Shown one piece after another: positions 7,232 to 14,581 of a stretch of 15,809 bases of DNA (its first letter is position 1; each line of letters starts with the position of its first letter). The translations under genes were made by a program, and so were the position numbers. Source of the stretch: Anaerolineales bacterium (GTDB lineage Bacteria; Chloroflexota; Anaerolineae; Anaerolineales; E44-bin32); NCBI GenBank assembly GCA_023144145.1, contig JAGLGG010000107.1, positions 1 to 15,809 on the forward strand, written 5' to 3'. The notes beneath the pieces are model-generated. The model saw nothing but the letters and a program-made list of their open reading frames with translations, searched no databases and was not told the DNA's origin.

Positions 7232-8442
7232 CCAGCCTCTCCATTACTCTTTGGCTCAATATGCTCACTGGAGGAGTCCGGATCTGACCGAAATAAAATC
7301 GATTGCTGGGCTGATATGGATGAAAGGATGCGTTCATATTTTTCAAATGTGCGCGTTGTATTAAATACTTTTCTTACACTCTCATTCGAGGGTCGATAGG
7401 TCTCTTTATTATTCAAGGTGTCTATGATCGTTTCAGCAAGGCGTTCAGGGTTGCTAGGAGGGGAAAGTTGACCAAAACCGGTTTCCCGAACGACAACTCT
7501 CGCTCCAGGAATATCACTAGCCACAACTGGCGTACCACACAACATGGCTTCAATCTGAGTGAGCGCCATCATATCTGTGCGACTCGGTAACGCGAAAACA
7601 TCACACATGGCATAGAAATCTGCCATCTTTTGTTGATCTCGAATCAACCCCAAAAATGTAATGTCTTCTTTAATAGATTCAATCAGTGGCAGACAATGTG
7701 TAAATGTATCCTCATACACAACTTCACGTTCACCTGCAAAAACCAGGTGTGTGTTGGGGATGCTCGCTTGAATCAGTGGGAAAGCTCTAAGGAGATGGTC
7801 AAATCCCTTCTCCTCGACCCATCTTCCAGCGAAACCAATTATGCTCTTGTCCGCTAAGCCAAGCTCATCCTTCCATCTATTTGAATCATTCAGATTTGGA
7901 ATAGGAATTTCGACTGGTGGATATACATATTCCAACTTGCTTTTGAGCTTTTGCAGCATTTTTGAATGATCAGCATAATCTTGACTATAAGAAGTTACCT
8001 TATCTGCCATTCGACCAGTGTTGGTTAAGATACTATCGCCAATTCTTTGAAGGATCTGGTTGAAAACCCCTCCTGGCAGCACCAAATCTCCATGATGCGT
8101 CATTAAGAAAGGTCGCCTTTGTATTTTACACATCAGCGCAACCATGAGTGCTTCTGGTAAGGGAGAATGAATATGGACAACATTACATTCGCCGAATAAT
8201 TGCCAGGCTGCCCATGGAAATGCTGGTGTGATCATCCCCCGGCTGAATTGTGAGATGGGTTGCAACCTGACGACACGGACCCCGTTTATCATTTCATCTC
8301 GCGCTAATTCAGGCTGATATTTGATCGTCAGAACAGTAACATCGTGACCCCTCGCTGCTAGCCCCTCTGCAACCCGAACAGCGTGGGCAGTCAACCCCGT
8401 CCAATGTGGCCGATAATACGTAAGTACGGTTAAGATCCGCAT
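7228..8442 (-). CDS. GT4-family glycosyltransferase (GT-B fold)
   Basis: 404 residues from the ATG at 8442, chosen because MRILTVLTYYRPHWTGLT begins at the first beta-strand of GT4 proteins; the frame continues upstream to a TTG at 8484 that would add 14 residues not typical of the family. The N-terminal half has the acceptor-domain pattern (HWTGLTAHAVRVAEGLAARG), then VVHIHSPLPEA and a THHGD segment. The C-terminal half has GFAGRWVEEKGFDHLL, the donor-domain start, and IEAMLCGTPVVASD. The usual EX7E pair reads D-X7-E here (DMMALTQIE), a conservative change. It should be cytoplasmic or membrane-peripheral and use a nucleotide sugar; which sugar is not readable. It overlaps the methyltransferase gene downstream by four bases and has a strong promoter of its own. 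Confidence 0.88.
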   Translation of the reverse strand: MRILTVLTYYRPHWTGLTAHAVRVAEGLAARGHDVTVLTIKYQPELARDEMINGVRVVRLQPISQFSRGMITPAFPWAAWQLFGECNVVHIHSPLPEALMVALMCKIQRRPFLMTHHGDLVLPGGVFNQILQRIGDSILTNTGRMADKVTSYSQDYADHSKMLQKLKSKLEYVYPPVEIPIPNLNDSNRWKDELGLADKSIIGFAGRWVEEKGFDHLLRAFPLIQASIPNTHLVFAGEREVVYEDTFTHCLPLIESIKEDITFLGLIRDQQKMADFYAMCDVFALPSRTDMMALTQIEAMLCGTPVVASDIPGARVVVRETGFGQLSPPSNPERLAETIIDTLNNKETYRPSNESVRKVFNTTRTFEKYERILSSISAQQSILFRSDPDSSSEHIEPKSNGEAG

Positions 8443-8520
8443 ATTTTTGAAGTACTCTACCTCCACGACTTCAAAATGGATCAATAGCTTGCAGGATTCT
8501 GAGTAATTTCAAGACGAGCG

Positions 8521-8549
8521 ATTATAGTCGTCGACTAGGAACTTTTCAA
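8521..8549 (-). promoter_or_regulatory. Near-consensus sigma70 promoter for the GT4-methyltransferase pair
   Basis: On the minus strand the -35 is TTGAAA (8549-8544), the spacer is exactly 17 bases, and the -10 is a perfect TATAAT (8526-8521). Transcription would start near 8514, leaving a leader of about 70 bases before the ATG at 8442. The spacer and the edge of the -10 carry the palindrome TAGTCG-T-CGACTA (8525-8537), a possible operator. Confidence 0.75.
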
Positions 8550-8626
8550 CAATCTGCTCTGAGGGAACGTTGAACTGATTGTTGATTGGCATCTGGTTCA
8601 CTGTAAGTGATATCAGCTTTTACTCC

Positions 8627-9622
8627 TTATGCAGGTTTATTTGCTTTTCTATTCTGGAGCAGCGACTGAACCTTCCTTACCAGACCCCCTAAAGAACGCC
8701 CTTGTCGTGACAGCCCCCATCCACCGAGAATGGCAGTTGACAGTAATTGCATTCCGTGCCATAGAATTGCGATACTCAATGCCGTTTCTCTTTCATACCC
8801 GAATACCAGTAATCCGGCTACAGCCGCGATCTCAAACACACCAATGGCTCCAGGTGAAGGTGGGAGTGCCGACCCAAAAGCAATTACACCAGGCACGAAA
8901 AGTAAAGCAGCTAAGCTCGTAGGTGCGCCTACTATCGCGAGTAAAAGCCACATTTGAACCCAAACACACAGCCATGCAAGTAAGCTCCAGAATCCTGCTC
9001 TCAGTATTCTTGATGGCTGGACCAAACTCTCTAATCCGTTTATGAAATCCTCGGTAATAACAGTAAGCCGACCCACTCCAATACGAGAGAACCGTTCCAC
9101 AAATCTTAGCACTGTCTCTTTTTTTCTCAGCAGCAGGAAACTACTCGCCAGGATTCCTGCCAGGCTAACTCCAACAACCCATGAAAGATTATGAGCCCAA
9201 TCCGGAATAATGATCATTGGCAGAGAAATCATCAGCGCCGAAAAACTTATGATGATATCCAGTAGGCGCTCGATCGCTATTGTTCCTAATACATTTGCCA
9301 TACCGAATTCCTGATCTCGGCTGATCAAGTGAGCTCTACCAAATTCTCCGATTCGGAAGGGCATTACGGTATTTAGTAGATACCCAATGTTTACAACATC
9401 GAAAACTTTCCTGAACCTTAATCGATGACCTAACAGGATCCTCCAAGCGTTTGTTCTTGCCACTAAACCAGTGATCAGCATTATTTCAATTGGGATGAGG
9501 TATGCATAATTAGCCCCTGAGAGTAAATCGAGCATCCGTTCAGGCTCTACCCCCCAGAATACGATGATCAGAGCGATGATGCTGATCCCAACACCGATCA
9601 ATCGCCTTCGAATTCTAGCCAC
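8627..9622 (-). CDS. LPG-synthase-TM (UPF0104/YbhN-like) flippase-domain membrane protein
   Basis: 331 residues with about eight hydrophobic helices and no soluble domain. The start is a GTG with GGGGAGG four bases upstream; an ATG just before it is out of frame and stops at once. Family motifs are present: NIGYLLNTVMPFRIGEFGRA (78-97), ERLLD (118-122) and ALPPSPGAIGVFE (252-264). The family includes the transmembrane flippase part of MprF, but the lysyl-transferase domain is absent here, as in many stand-alone members. Members near glycosyltransferase genes often relate to lipid-linked sugar export or dolichyl-phosphate-sugar synthesis (for example AglD fusions), so a role moving or presenting a lipid-linked intermediate is an inference. 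It follows lepA after 196 bp and precedes the GT4 gene by 185 bp. Confidence 0.88.
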   Translation of the reverse strand: MARIRRRLIGVGISIIALIIVFWGVEPERMLDLLSGANYAYLIPIEIMLITGLVARTNAWRILLGHRLRFRKVFDVVNIGYLLNTVMPFRIGEFGRAHLISRDQEFGMANVLGTIAIERLLDIIISFSALMISLPMIIIPDWAHNLSWVVGVSLAGILASSFLLLRKKETVLRFVERFSRIGVGRLTVITEDFINGLESLVQPSRILRAGFWSLLAWLCVWVQMWLLLAIVGAPTSLAALLFVPGVIAFGSALPPSPGAIGVFEIAAVAGLLVFGYERETALSIAILWHGMQLLSTAILGGWGLSRQGRSLGGLVRKVQSLLQNRKANKPA

Positions 9623-9698
9623 CCATCCTCCCCATTACTCTAAAAGATTTTCGCCCACAATAATAAATCATGGACAGTTTCTGATCAGTAAATCCTAG

Positions 9699-9747
9699 TG
9701 TTCCGTCCAACGTGATCGTTTAGACAGGGTAGATAAAGGACGGAACA
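9699..9747. repeat. Perfect 10-bp inverted repeat TGTTCCGTCC / GGACGGAACA, 29-base loop
   Basis: The left arm at 9699-9708 is the exact reverse complement of the right arm at 9738-9747. It lies between the end of lepA (9819) and the start of the flippase-like gene (9622). No T-run follows on the minus strand, so it is not a simple terminator. It could be a protein-binding site or an mRNA stem ahead of the flippase-like gene. Confidence 0.55.
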
Positions 9748-9818
9748 ACATAAGCATTTGTCAAGGATGTAGCAACCTGGTTAATGAATGGAATCTTTAT
9801 CCTTGAGAAAGCACTAGA

Positions 9819-11624
9819 TCAATCATTTCCAAGTTTAAGAACAGCCAAGAATGCATCCTGAGGGATATCCACGCTTCCAACCCTCTTCATCCGACTCTTT
9901 CCTTTCTTCTGTTTTTCAAGCAATTTCCTCTTTCGAGTGATATCCCCTCCATAACACTTGGCAATAACATCTTTTCGCTGCGCCCTCACGTTTGCTCTTG
10001 AAATAATTTTGCCCCCAGCGCTAGCTTGGATCGGAATAGTGAAAAGTTGTTGAGGAATGAGCTTTTTAAGTTTTGAAACCAACGCTTGACCCTTGTGATA
10101 AGCATGGTCTTTGTGGATGATCAAAGCCAAAGCATCAACCGCCTCGTGGTTCACAAGAACTTCCAACTTGACTAATTTCTCCGGGCGGTATCCTATAAAT
10201 TGGTAATCCAATGAGGCATATCCTCGTGTGCGTGACTTGAGCTGATCGTAGAAATCCACAATTAATTCTGCCAAGGGAATTTCGAAATTGAGTATAACGC
10301 GGCCCGCTGTTGGATACGCTTGATCGATGAAAATCCCCCGTCGTTTGATGACCAGATCCATAATCGTTCCGTAATATGTGTCGGGGGAGATGACCTGGAT
10401 CTTCATCCAAGGCTCACGGATTTCAAAGATGTCTCCGCTACCCGGTAGATCTGCGGGGGATTCGATTCGAATTATGTTCCCATCGTTCAGTTCGATTTCA
10501 TATTCAACTGATGGAGCAGTTGCGATCAGGCTTATTTCGTGTTCTCTCTCGAGCCTTTCCTGAATAATGTCCATATGGAACATTCCAAGGAATCCACACC
10601 GAAAACCGTAGTTCAATGCCTGAGAGGTCTCAGGTTCAAAACTTAATGCCGCATCATTAAGTTGAAGCTTTTCCAGAGCATCTTTCAACGCGGAATATTC
10701 CTCGCCCTCGATAGGATAAAAACCTGCAAACACCATAGGTTTAGGGGTAGCGTACCCTGGCAAGGCAACAGTCGCAGGATCCTTCAGCGTGGTGAATGTG
10801 TCTCCCACCCTGCACTCGCGCACAGATTTCAAGCCTGTGGCGATGTAACCCACTTCGCCAGCATAGAGCTCTTTCGTGGGTATAAGACTGGGTGAGAAAA
10901 AACCAATTTCCATTGGTTTCGAGGTAGCCTCCGAAGCCATTAATTTTAGGTTATCAGTTGAGACAATTGAACCTTCAAATACACGCACGTAAGCGACCAC
11001 ACCCTTGTAAGAGTCATAGTGAGAATCGAAGATCAACGCGCGTGTTGGTGCTTCCAGTGTTCCATTGGGGGACGGCACTTGTGATACCACAGCTTCGATC
11101 ACACTCTCGATGTTCGTCCCAACTTTGGCGGAGATTTCCAAAATCTCCTCACTTGAAACACCAAGCAGAGATTGGATTTCCGCGGAAACATCCTGCACGC
11201 GTGAAGAGGGGAGATCGATTTTATTTATTATTGGAATGATGACCAAGTCCGCTTCTAATGCGAGGTATAAGTTCGCGAGCGTTTGAGCTTCAACACCCTG
11301 GCTAGCATCAACGATCAATAAAGCGCCTTCACACGCGGCCAAGGTTCTGCTTACCTCATAGCCAAAATCAACATGTCCAGGAGTGTCAATCAGGTTCAAT
11401 TGGTATTCCTGCCCATCCTGAGCAACATATCTCATGCGGACAGCAGAGGATTTTATTGTTACCCCTTTCTCACGTTCCAAATCCATGGAATCCAGGACCT
11501 GTTCCTTCATCTCCCTGTCGGAAATTGTGCCAGTGAGTTGAAGGAATCTGTCCGCTAAGGTGGATTTTCCATGGTCTATGTGAGCAATTATGCAAAAATT
11601 ACGAATTCTTTCTTGATCAACCAT
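9819..11624 (-). CDS. lepA: Elongation factor 4 (LepA), back-translocating ribosomal GTPase
   Basis: 601 residues from the ATG at 11624, matching the usual length of about 600; the frame extends to 11675, but MVDQERIRNFCIIAHIDHGKST is the conserved beginning. GTPase motifs in order: AHIDHGKST (14-22, P-loop), EREKGVTIKSS (50-60, switch I), DTPGH (80-84), NKID (134-137) and SAK (165-167). The LepA-specific C-terminal end is complete, including QRKDVIAKCYGGDITRKRKL and the basic KKGKSRMKRVG tail. EF4 binds the ribosome and helps it recover from stalled or faulty states. The gene sits after the tlyA terminator, so it probably has its own promoter. No Shine-Dalgarno is visible; TATAAC at 11634-11629 is only four bases before the ATG. 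Confidence 0.97.
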   Translation of the reverse strand: MVDQERIRNFCIIAHIDHGKSTLADRFLQLTGTISDREMKEQVLDSMDLEREKGVTIKSSAVRMRYVAQDGQEYQLNLIDTPGHVDFGYEVSRTLAACEGALLIVDASQGVEAQTLANLYLALEADLVIIPIINKIDLPSSRVQDVSAEIQSLLGVSSEEILEISAKVGTNIESVIEAVVSQVPSPNGTLEAPTRALIFDSHYDSYKGVVAYVRVFEGSIVSTDNLKLMASEATSKPMEIGFFSPSLIPTKELYAGEVGYIATGLKSVRECRVGDTFTTLKDPATVALPGYATPKPMVFAGFYPIEGEEYSALKDALEKLQLNDAALSFEPETSQALNYGFRCGFLGMFHMDIIQERLEREHEISLIATAPSVEYEIELNDGNIIRIESPADLPGSGDIFEIREPWMKIQVISPDTYYGTIMDLVIKRRGIFIDQAYPTAGRVILNFEIPLAELIVDFYDQLKSRTRGYASLDYQFIGYRPEKLVKLEVLVNHEAVDALALIIHKDHAYHKGQALVSKLKKLIPQQLFTIPIQASAGGKIISRANVRAQRKDVIAKCYGGDITRKRKLLEKQKKGKSRMKRVGSVDIPQDAFLAVLKLGND

Positions 11625-11700
11625 GATTGTTATAAATACCAATGTGCCTTTCTGATGATGCGGATAACTGATCATTCCGATTCTTCGGATTAACTAGACC

Positions 11701-11727
11701 AAAAAAATACGGGAGGAAATCCTCCCG
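11701..11727 (-). terminator. Intrinsic terminator after tlyA
   Basis: On the minus strand, CGGGAGG (11727-11721) pairs perfectly with CCTCCCG (11716-11710) around a 4-base loop, and is followed by TATTTTTTT (11709-11701). It lies 43 bases past the tlyA stop and ends transcription before lepA. Confidence 0.9.
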
Positions 11728-11769
11728 CCTTGAGAAGTATACCTAAGTCGGACGTCAAATGACATAGTA

Positions 11770-12549
11770 TTATTCCAACCCAACAATTTCATTGATTACA
11801 GATTCCAAATCCAACGATTGCATTACTTGAGCAAGCCCAACAAAGAACTCGATATTTCCTTTGGGTCCCTTTAGAGGGGATCGGATCAACCCGAACGGAT
11901 ACAGGCTTAATTCGTAAGCCGCATTTAAAACATTAATAATGACTTGCCGGTGTATTTCCGCATCTTTCACTACTCCGCCGCGCCCCACCAAGCCTTTTCC
12001 CGCCTCGAATTGAGGTTTGATCAAAGCAATTATTCGTCCGCCTTGTCCAAGCCACCGAACTGTGGCTCCAAGGATGAGCCTTAGTGAAATGAATGAAACA
12101 TCGATCGTCGCCAAATCAATATCATCATCGAGCGATTCAAGATAACGTGCATTCGTACGCTCCATGACGACAACCCTTGAATCATTCCTCAGTTTCCAAT
12201 GCAGCTGTCCACGACCGGCATCAATGGCATAAACTCGATCCGCTCCCCTCTGCAGGAGGCAATCCGTAAACCCCCCGGTTGACGAACCAACATCCGCACA
12301 AATTCGTCGCGTGACAGAAACATCCAATTGATCCAGCGCAGACGACAATTTCTCCCCCCCCCGAGATACAAAGGAAGGACCTGGATCAATGGAGATTTTC
12401 GAGTTATTAAGCACCTTCTGAGATGGCTTGAAAACAACTTGTTCATCCACGCGTACTTTGCCAGACATGATCAATTTTTGCGCAAACGAGCGACTCTCGA
12501 TCAAGCCCTGCTGGACTAATAACTGATCAATCCGAATTTTCTCAGCCAC
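11770..12549 (-). CDS. tlyA: TlyA-family rRNA 2'-O-ribose methyltransferase
   Basis: 259 residues, normal for the family. It starts with GTG, with GAGGT about 11 bases upstream; the nearby ATG is in another frame. Residues 1-60 form the S4 RNA-binding domain (RIDQLLVQQGL...SRSFAQKLIMSGKV). The FtsJ-like catalytic domain carries SRGGEK (62-67), motif I DVGSSTGGFTD (86-96), TIDVSF (D150), ALIKPQF (K178) and GNIEFF (E234). Lys67-Asp150-Lys178-Glu234 gives the K-D-K-E tetrad used for 2'-O methylation, in the same order and spacing as mycobacterial TlyA. In other bacteria TlyA methylates 16S and sometimes 23S rRNA cytidines, and its loss gives capreomycin resistance; which sites are used here is unknown. 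Older annotations call members haemolysins, which the motifs do not support as the main role. Confidence 0.95.
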   Translation of the reverse strand: MAEKIRIDQLLVQQGLIESRSFAQKLIMSGKVRVDEQVVFKPSQKVLNNSKISIDPGPSFVSRGGEKLSSALDQLDVSVTRRICADVGSSTGGFTDCLLQRGADRVYAIDAGRGQLHWKLRNDSRVVVMERTNARYLESLDDDIDLATIDVSFISLRLILGATVRWLGQGGRIIALIKPQFEAGKGLVGRGGVVKDAEIHRQVIINVLNAAYELSLYPFGLIRSPLKGPKGNIEFFVGLAQVMQSLDLESVINEIVGLE

Positions 12550-12673
12550 GCGCCCATTTTACCTCGAAGGCAGACTCCTGGTTACTCTGCGGAGGATTTC
12601 ATATGAGCACAATTCCTGAGCCAAACTAAGTTTGGGCTGTTAAATCCAGAGGTTGGATCAGACCACTTACTAC

Positions 12674-12727
12674 TTAAGGATTATTCGAGACCCACGGATT
12701 GAATAACGTGATGTTACATCTTTGCAT
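12674..12727 (-). CDS. Possible 17-codon small ORF or leader peptide upstream of tlyA
   Basis: ATG at 12727 with a perfect AAGGAG six bases before it, then 17 codons reading MQRCNITLFNPWVSNNP and a TAA at 12674. It ends 125 bp before the tlyA GTG on the same strand. The Shine-Dalgarno is the best in the window, though no clear minus-strand promoter is visible ahead of it. It may be a regulatory leader or chance. Confidence 0.25.
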   Translation of the reverse strand: MQRCNITLFNPWVSNNP

Positions 12728-12737
12728 TAGTATCTCC

Positions 12738-12766
12738 TTGCCCGATTAAACTGAAACTGCTATCAT
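12738..12766 (+). promoter_or_regulatory. Extended -10 promoter of the mevalonate operon, probably leaderless
   Basis: TTGCCC (12738-12743), exactly 17 bases, then TATCAT (12761-12766) preceded by TG and one base (TGC), an extended -10. The ATG at 12774 lies seven bases after the -10, where transcription normally starts, and there is no Shine-Dalgarno. The mRNA therefore probably begins at or next to the start codon. Confidence 0.65.
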
Positions 12767-12773
12767 CCCGTCC

Positions 12774-13643
12774 ATGTTTAAGTCAATTTTTAGTACGATG
12801 AGACCAAAGCAATGGACAAAGAATGCCTTTGTTTTCGCGGCCTTGGTCTTCGATGGACAACTGCTTGAAGTTGGCCCCTTTACTCAGACCTTGGTGGGTT
12901 TCATTCTTCTCTGTCTCGCTTCCGGCACGGTTTACATCATCAACGACATAGCCGATATCGAGCAAGATAAACAGCACCCAAAGAAAAGACAACGACCCCT
13001 GGCTTCCGGTCGTTTATCAGTCCGTGTCGCTTGGATTGCCACAACGGTACTTGGCGTGGCGACATTGGCAGCGAGTTTCTTGTTGAATTGGTGGTTTGGT
13101 GCTCTACTTCTAACCTATACCCTCATAAACCTTCTCTACTCATATCGGCTTAAGCATGTGCCCATTATCGATGTGTTTATAATCGCTTCCGGTTTTGTTT
13201 TACGAGTTGGTGCTGGAGTGACGTTGATCACCGTAGAGAGATTCTCACCTTGGCTCTATGTTTGTACGACTCTGTTGGCGCTTTTCCTTGGTTTTGGTAA
13301 ACGGCGTGCAGAGTTATCGCTCTTGGCGCATAAAGCGAACACACATCGGAAGGTGCTTGATGGGTACACGATCTCTTTCTTAGATCAGCTCATAACCATC
13401 GTTTCGGCAATGACCATCATGGCGTATTCCCTTTACACATTTTCAGCCGAAAATCTTCCAGGCAACCATTTAATGATGCTCACAATTCCTTTTGTCGTTT
13501 ACGGCATATTCCGCTATCTTTATCTCATCCATGTCGAAAATGCGGGTGGCGCCCCAGATGAAGTATTGCTCACAGACATGCCTTTCCTGACCAGTATCAT
13601 CGGCTGGGGGCTGCTCGTAATGTTGATTCTTTATATTGGCTAA
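12774..13643 (+). CDS. UbiA-family prenyltransferase, decaprenyl-phosphate phosphoribosyltransferase-like
   Basis: 289 residues with about eight to nine helices. The sequence fits the branch of the UbiA superfamily that joins phosphoribosyl diphosphate to a polyprenyl phosphate: RPKQW (10-14), the first aspartate motif NDIADIEQDKQHP (57-69) followed by KKRQRPLASG, then YSYRLKHVPIIDV (122-134), GFGKRRAEL (173-181) and PDEVLLTD (261-268). In actinobacteria this enzyme starts decaprenyl-phosphoryl-arabinose synthesis; there is no evidence here for the later epimerase genes, so the product in this organism is uncertain. A menaquinone or haem O prenyltransferase is less likely because of the RPKQW and PDE motifs. 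It leads a three-gene operon, its stop overlapping the next start as TAATG. Confidence 0.82.
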   Translation: MFKSIFSTMRPKQWTKNAFVFAALVFDGQLLEVGPFTQTLVGFILLCLASGTVYIINDIADIEQDKQHPKKRQRPLASGRLSVRVAWIATTVLGVATLAASFLLNWWFGALLLTYTLINLLYSYRLKHVPIIDVFIIASGFVLRVGAGVTLITVERFSPWLYVCTTLLALFLGFGKRRAELSLLAHKANTHRKVLDGYTISFLDQLITIVSAMTIMAYSLYTFSAENLPGNHLMMLTIPFVVYGIFRYLYLIHVENAGGAPDEVLLTDMPFLTSIIGWGLLVMLILYIG

Positions 13644-14581
13644 TGATTTCAGTAAACGTCCCCGGAAAGATCATCTTATTTGGCGAACATGCCGTTGTTT
13701 ATGGTCGTCCAGCCATCGCAATTCCCGTTCACAATATTCAGGCTAAAGTTACAATCTCTCCCATCAAAAGCGCCGACGAAGGCTCGATATATCTTGATGC
13801 TCCAAACGTAAATATATCGGCATGGCTGCATGACCTTACTGAAGGTCAACCCTTACGGGAGGCCATTCAACTCACATTAAATGCCCTCAATATTCACGAA
13901 TTCCCGGCATTCCAAATTAAGATTTCTTCGACCATCCCTGTAGCTTCTGGTATGGGATCAAGTGCTGCAGTATCCGTCGCGCTTATTCGAGCTGTAAGCA
14001 TTCATCTTGGCAATCCTCTTTCAATCGAACAACAATCTGCCTATGCATTTGAAGTGGAGAAACTTCATCACGGCACTCCCTCGGGTATAGATAACAATGT
14101 TGTCGCCCACGAGAAACCTATTTTCTACACTCGTGGCGAGCAACCCCAGATCTTCATACCGGGGGAAAGAATGGTTTTTGTCATTGCCGATACGGGCATA
14201 GCATCTCAAACTGCTCAAGCTGTGGAGGGGGTTCGAGAGCGATGGGTTTCAGACGAAGATTACTACGAGGCAATCTTTGATCAGATTTCCGAACTTACCG
14301 TGCTAGCAAAAAGAGCTATTAACACGGGCGATAACTCAACCTTGGGCTCCCTGATGAATCAAAATCAAGTGCTATTAAAGGCATTAGGAGTTAGCAGTCC
14401 GGAAATTGAAAAACTCGTTCAATGCGCCCAGTCCGCTGGAGCAGATGGTTCTAAACTTTCCGGAGCGGGTCAGGGTGGGAATATTATTGCTTTGGTCCCG
14501 CCTTCGAATGAAACGGAGGTTTCAAACGAATTGAAAAAAGCAGGAGCGACAAGGATCATTGTTGCTGAGGTGTCTGCATGA
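13643..14581 (+). CDS. mvk: Mevalonate kinase (GHMP family)
   Basis: 312 residues, the compact bacterial/archaeal length. Motif 1 is PGKIILFGEHAVVYG (7-21), with the LFGEHAVV pattern specific to mevalonate kinases. Motif 2 is PVASGMGSSAA (99-109), the ATP phosphate loop. HHGTPSGID (142-150) places the catalytic aspartate at 150, and motif 3 is KLSGAGQGG (271-279). It phosphorylates mevalonate to mevalonate 5-phosphate with ATP in the cytoplasm. It overlaps the UbiA-like gene by one base at its start, and at its end overlaps the isopentenyl phosphate kinase start by four bases (ATGA), so all three are one transcript with coupled translation. Phosphomevalonate kinase or homoserine kinase are poorer fits to motif 1. 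Confidence 0.95.
   Translation: MISVNVPGKIILFGEHAVVYGRPAIAIPVHNIQAKVTISPIKSADEGSIYLDAPNVNISAWLHDLTEGQPLREAIQLTLNALNIHEFPAFQIKISSTIPVASGMGSSAAVSVALIRAVSIHLGNPLSIEQQSAYAFEVEKLHHGTPSGIDNNVVAHEKPIFYTRGEQPQIFIPGERMVFVIADTGIASQTAQAVEGVRERWVSDEDYYEAIFDQISELTVLAKRAINTGDNSTLGSLMNQNQVLLKALGVSSPEIEKLVQCAQSAGADGSKLSGAGQGGNIIALVPPSNETEVSNELKKAGATRIIVAEVSA

Noticed and set aside
10958..11239. 93-codon plus-strand frame inside lepA
   Set aside because: lepA is intact and conserved through this stretch on the other strand, and the frame has no start signal of its own.
11625..11675. Upstream start of lepA at 11675
   Set aside because: It would add 17 residues ahead of the conserved LepA N-terminus and exceed the usual length.
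12619..12639. AGCCAAAC/GTTTGGGCT hairpin between tlyA and the mevalonate operon, considered as a terminator or tRNA piece
   Set aside because: The stem has a bulge, no T-run follows on either strand, and no tRNA arms surround it.
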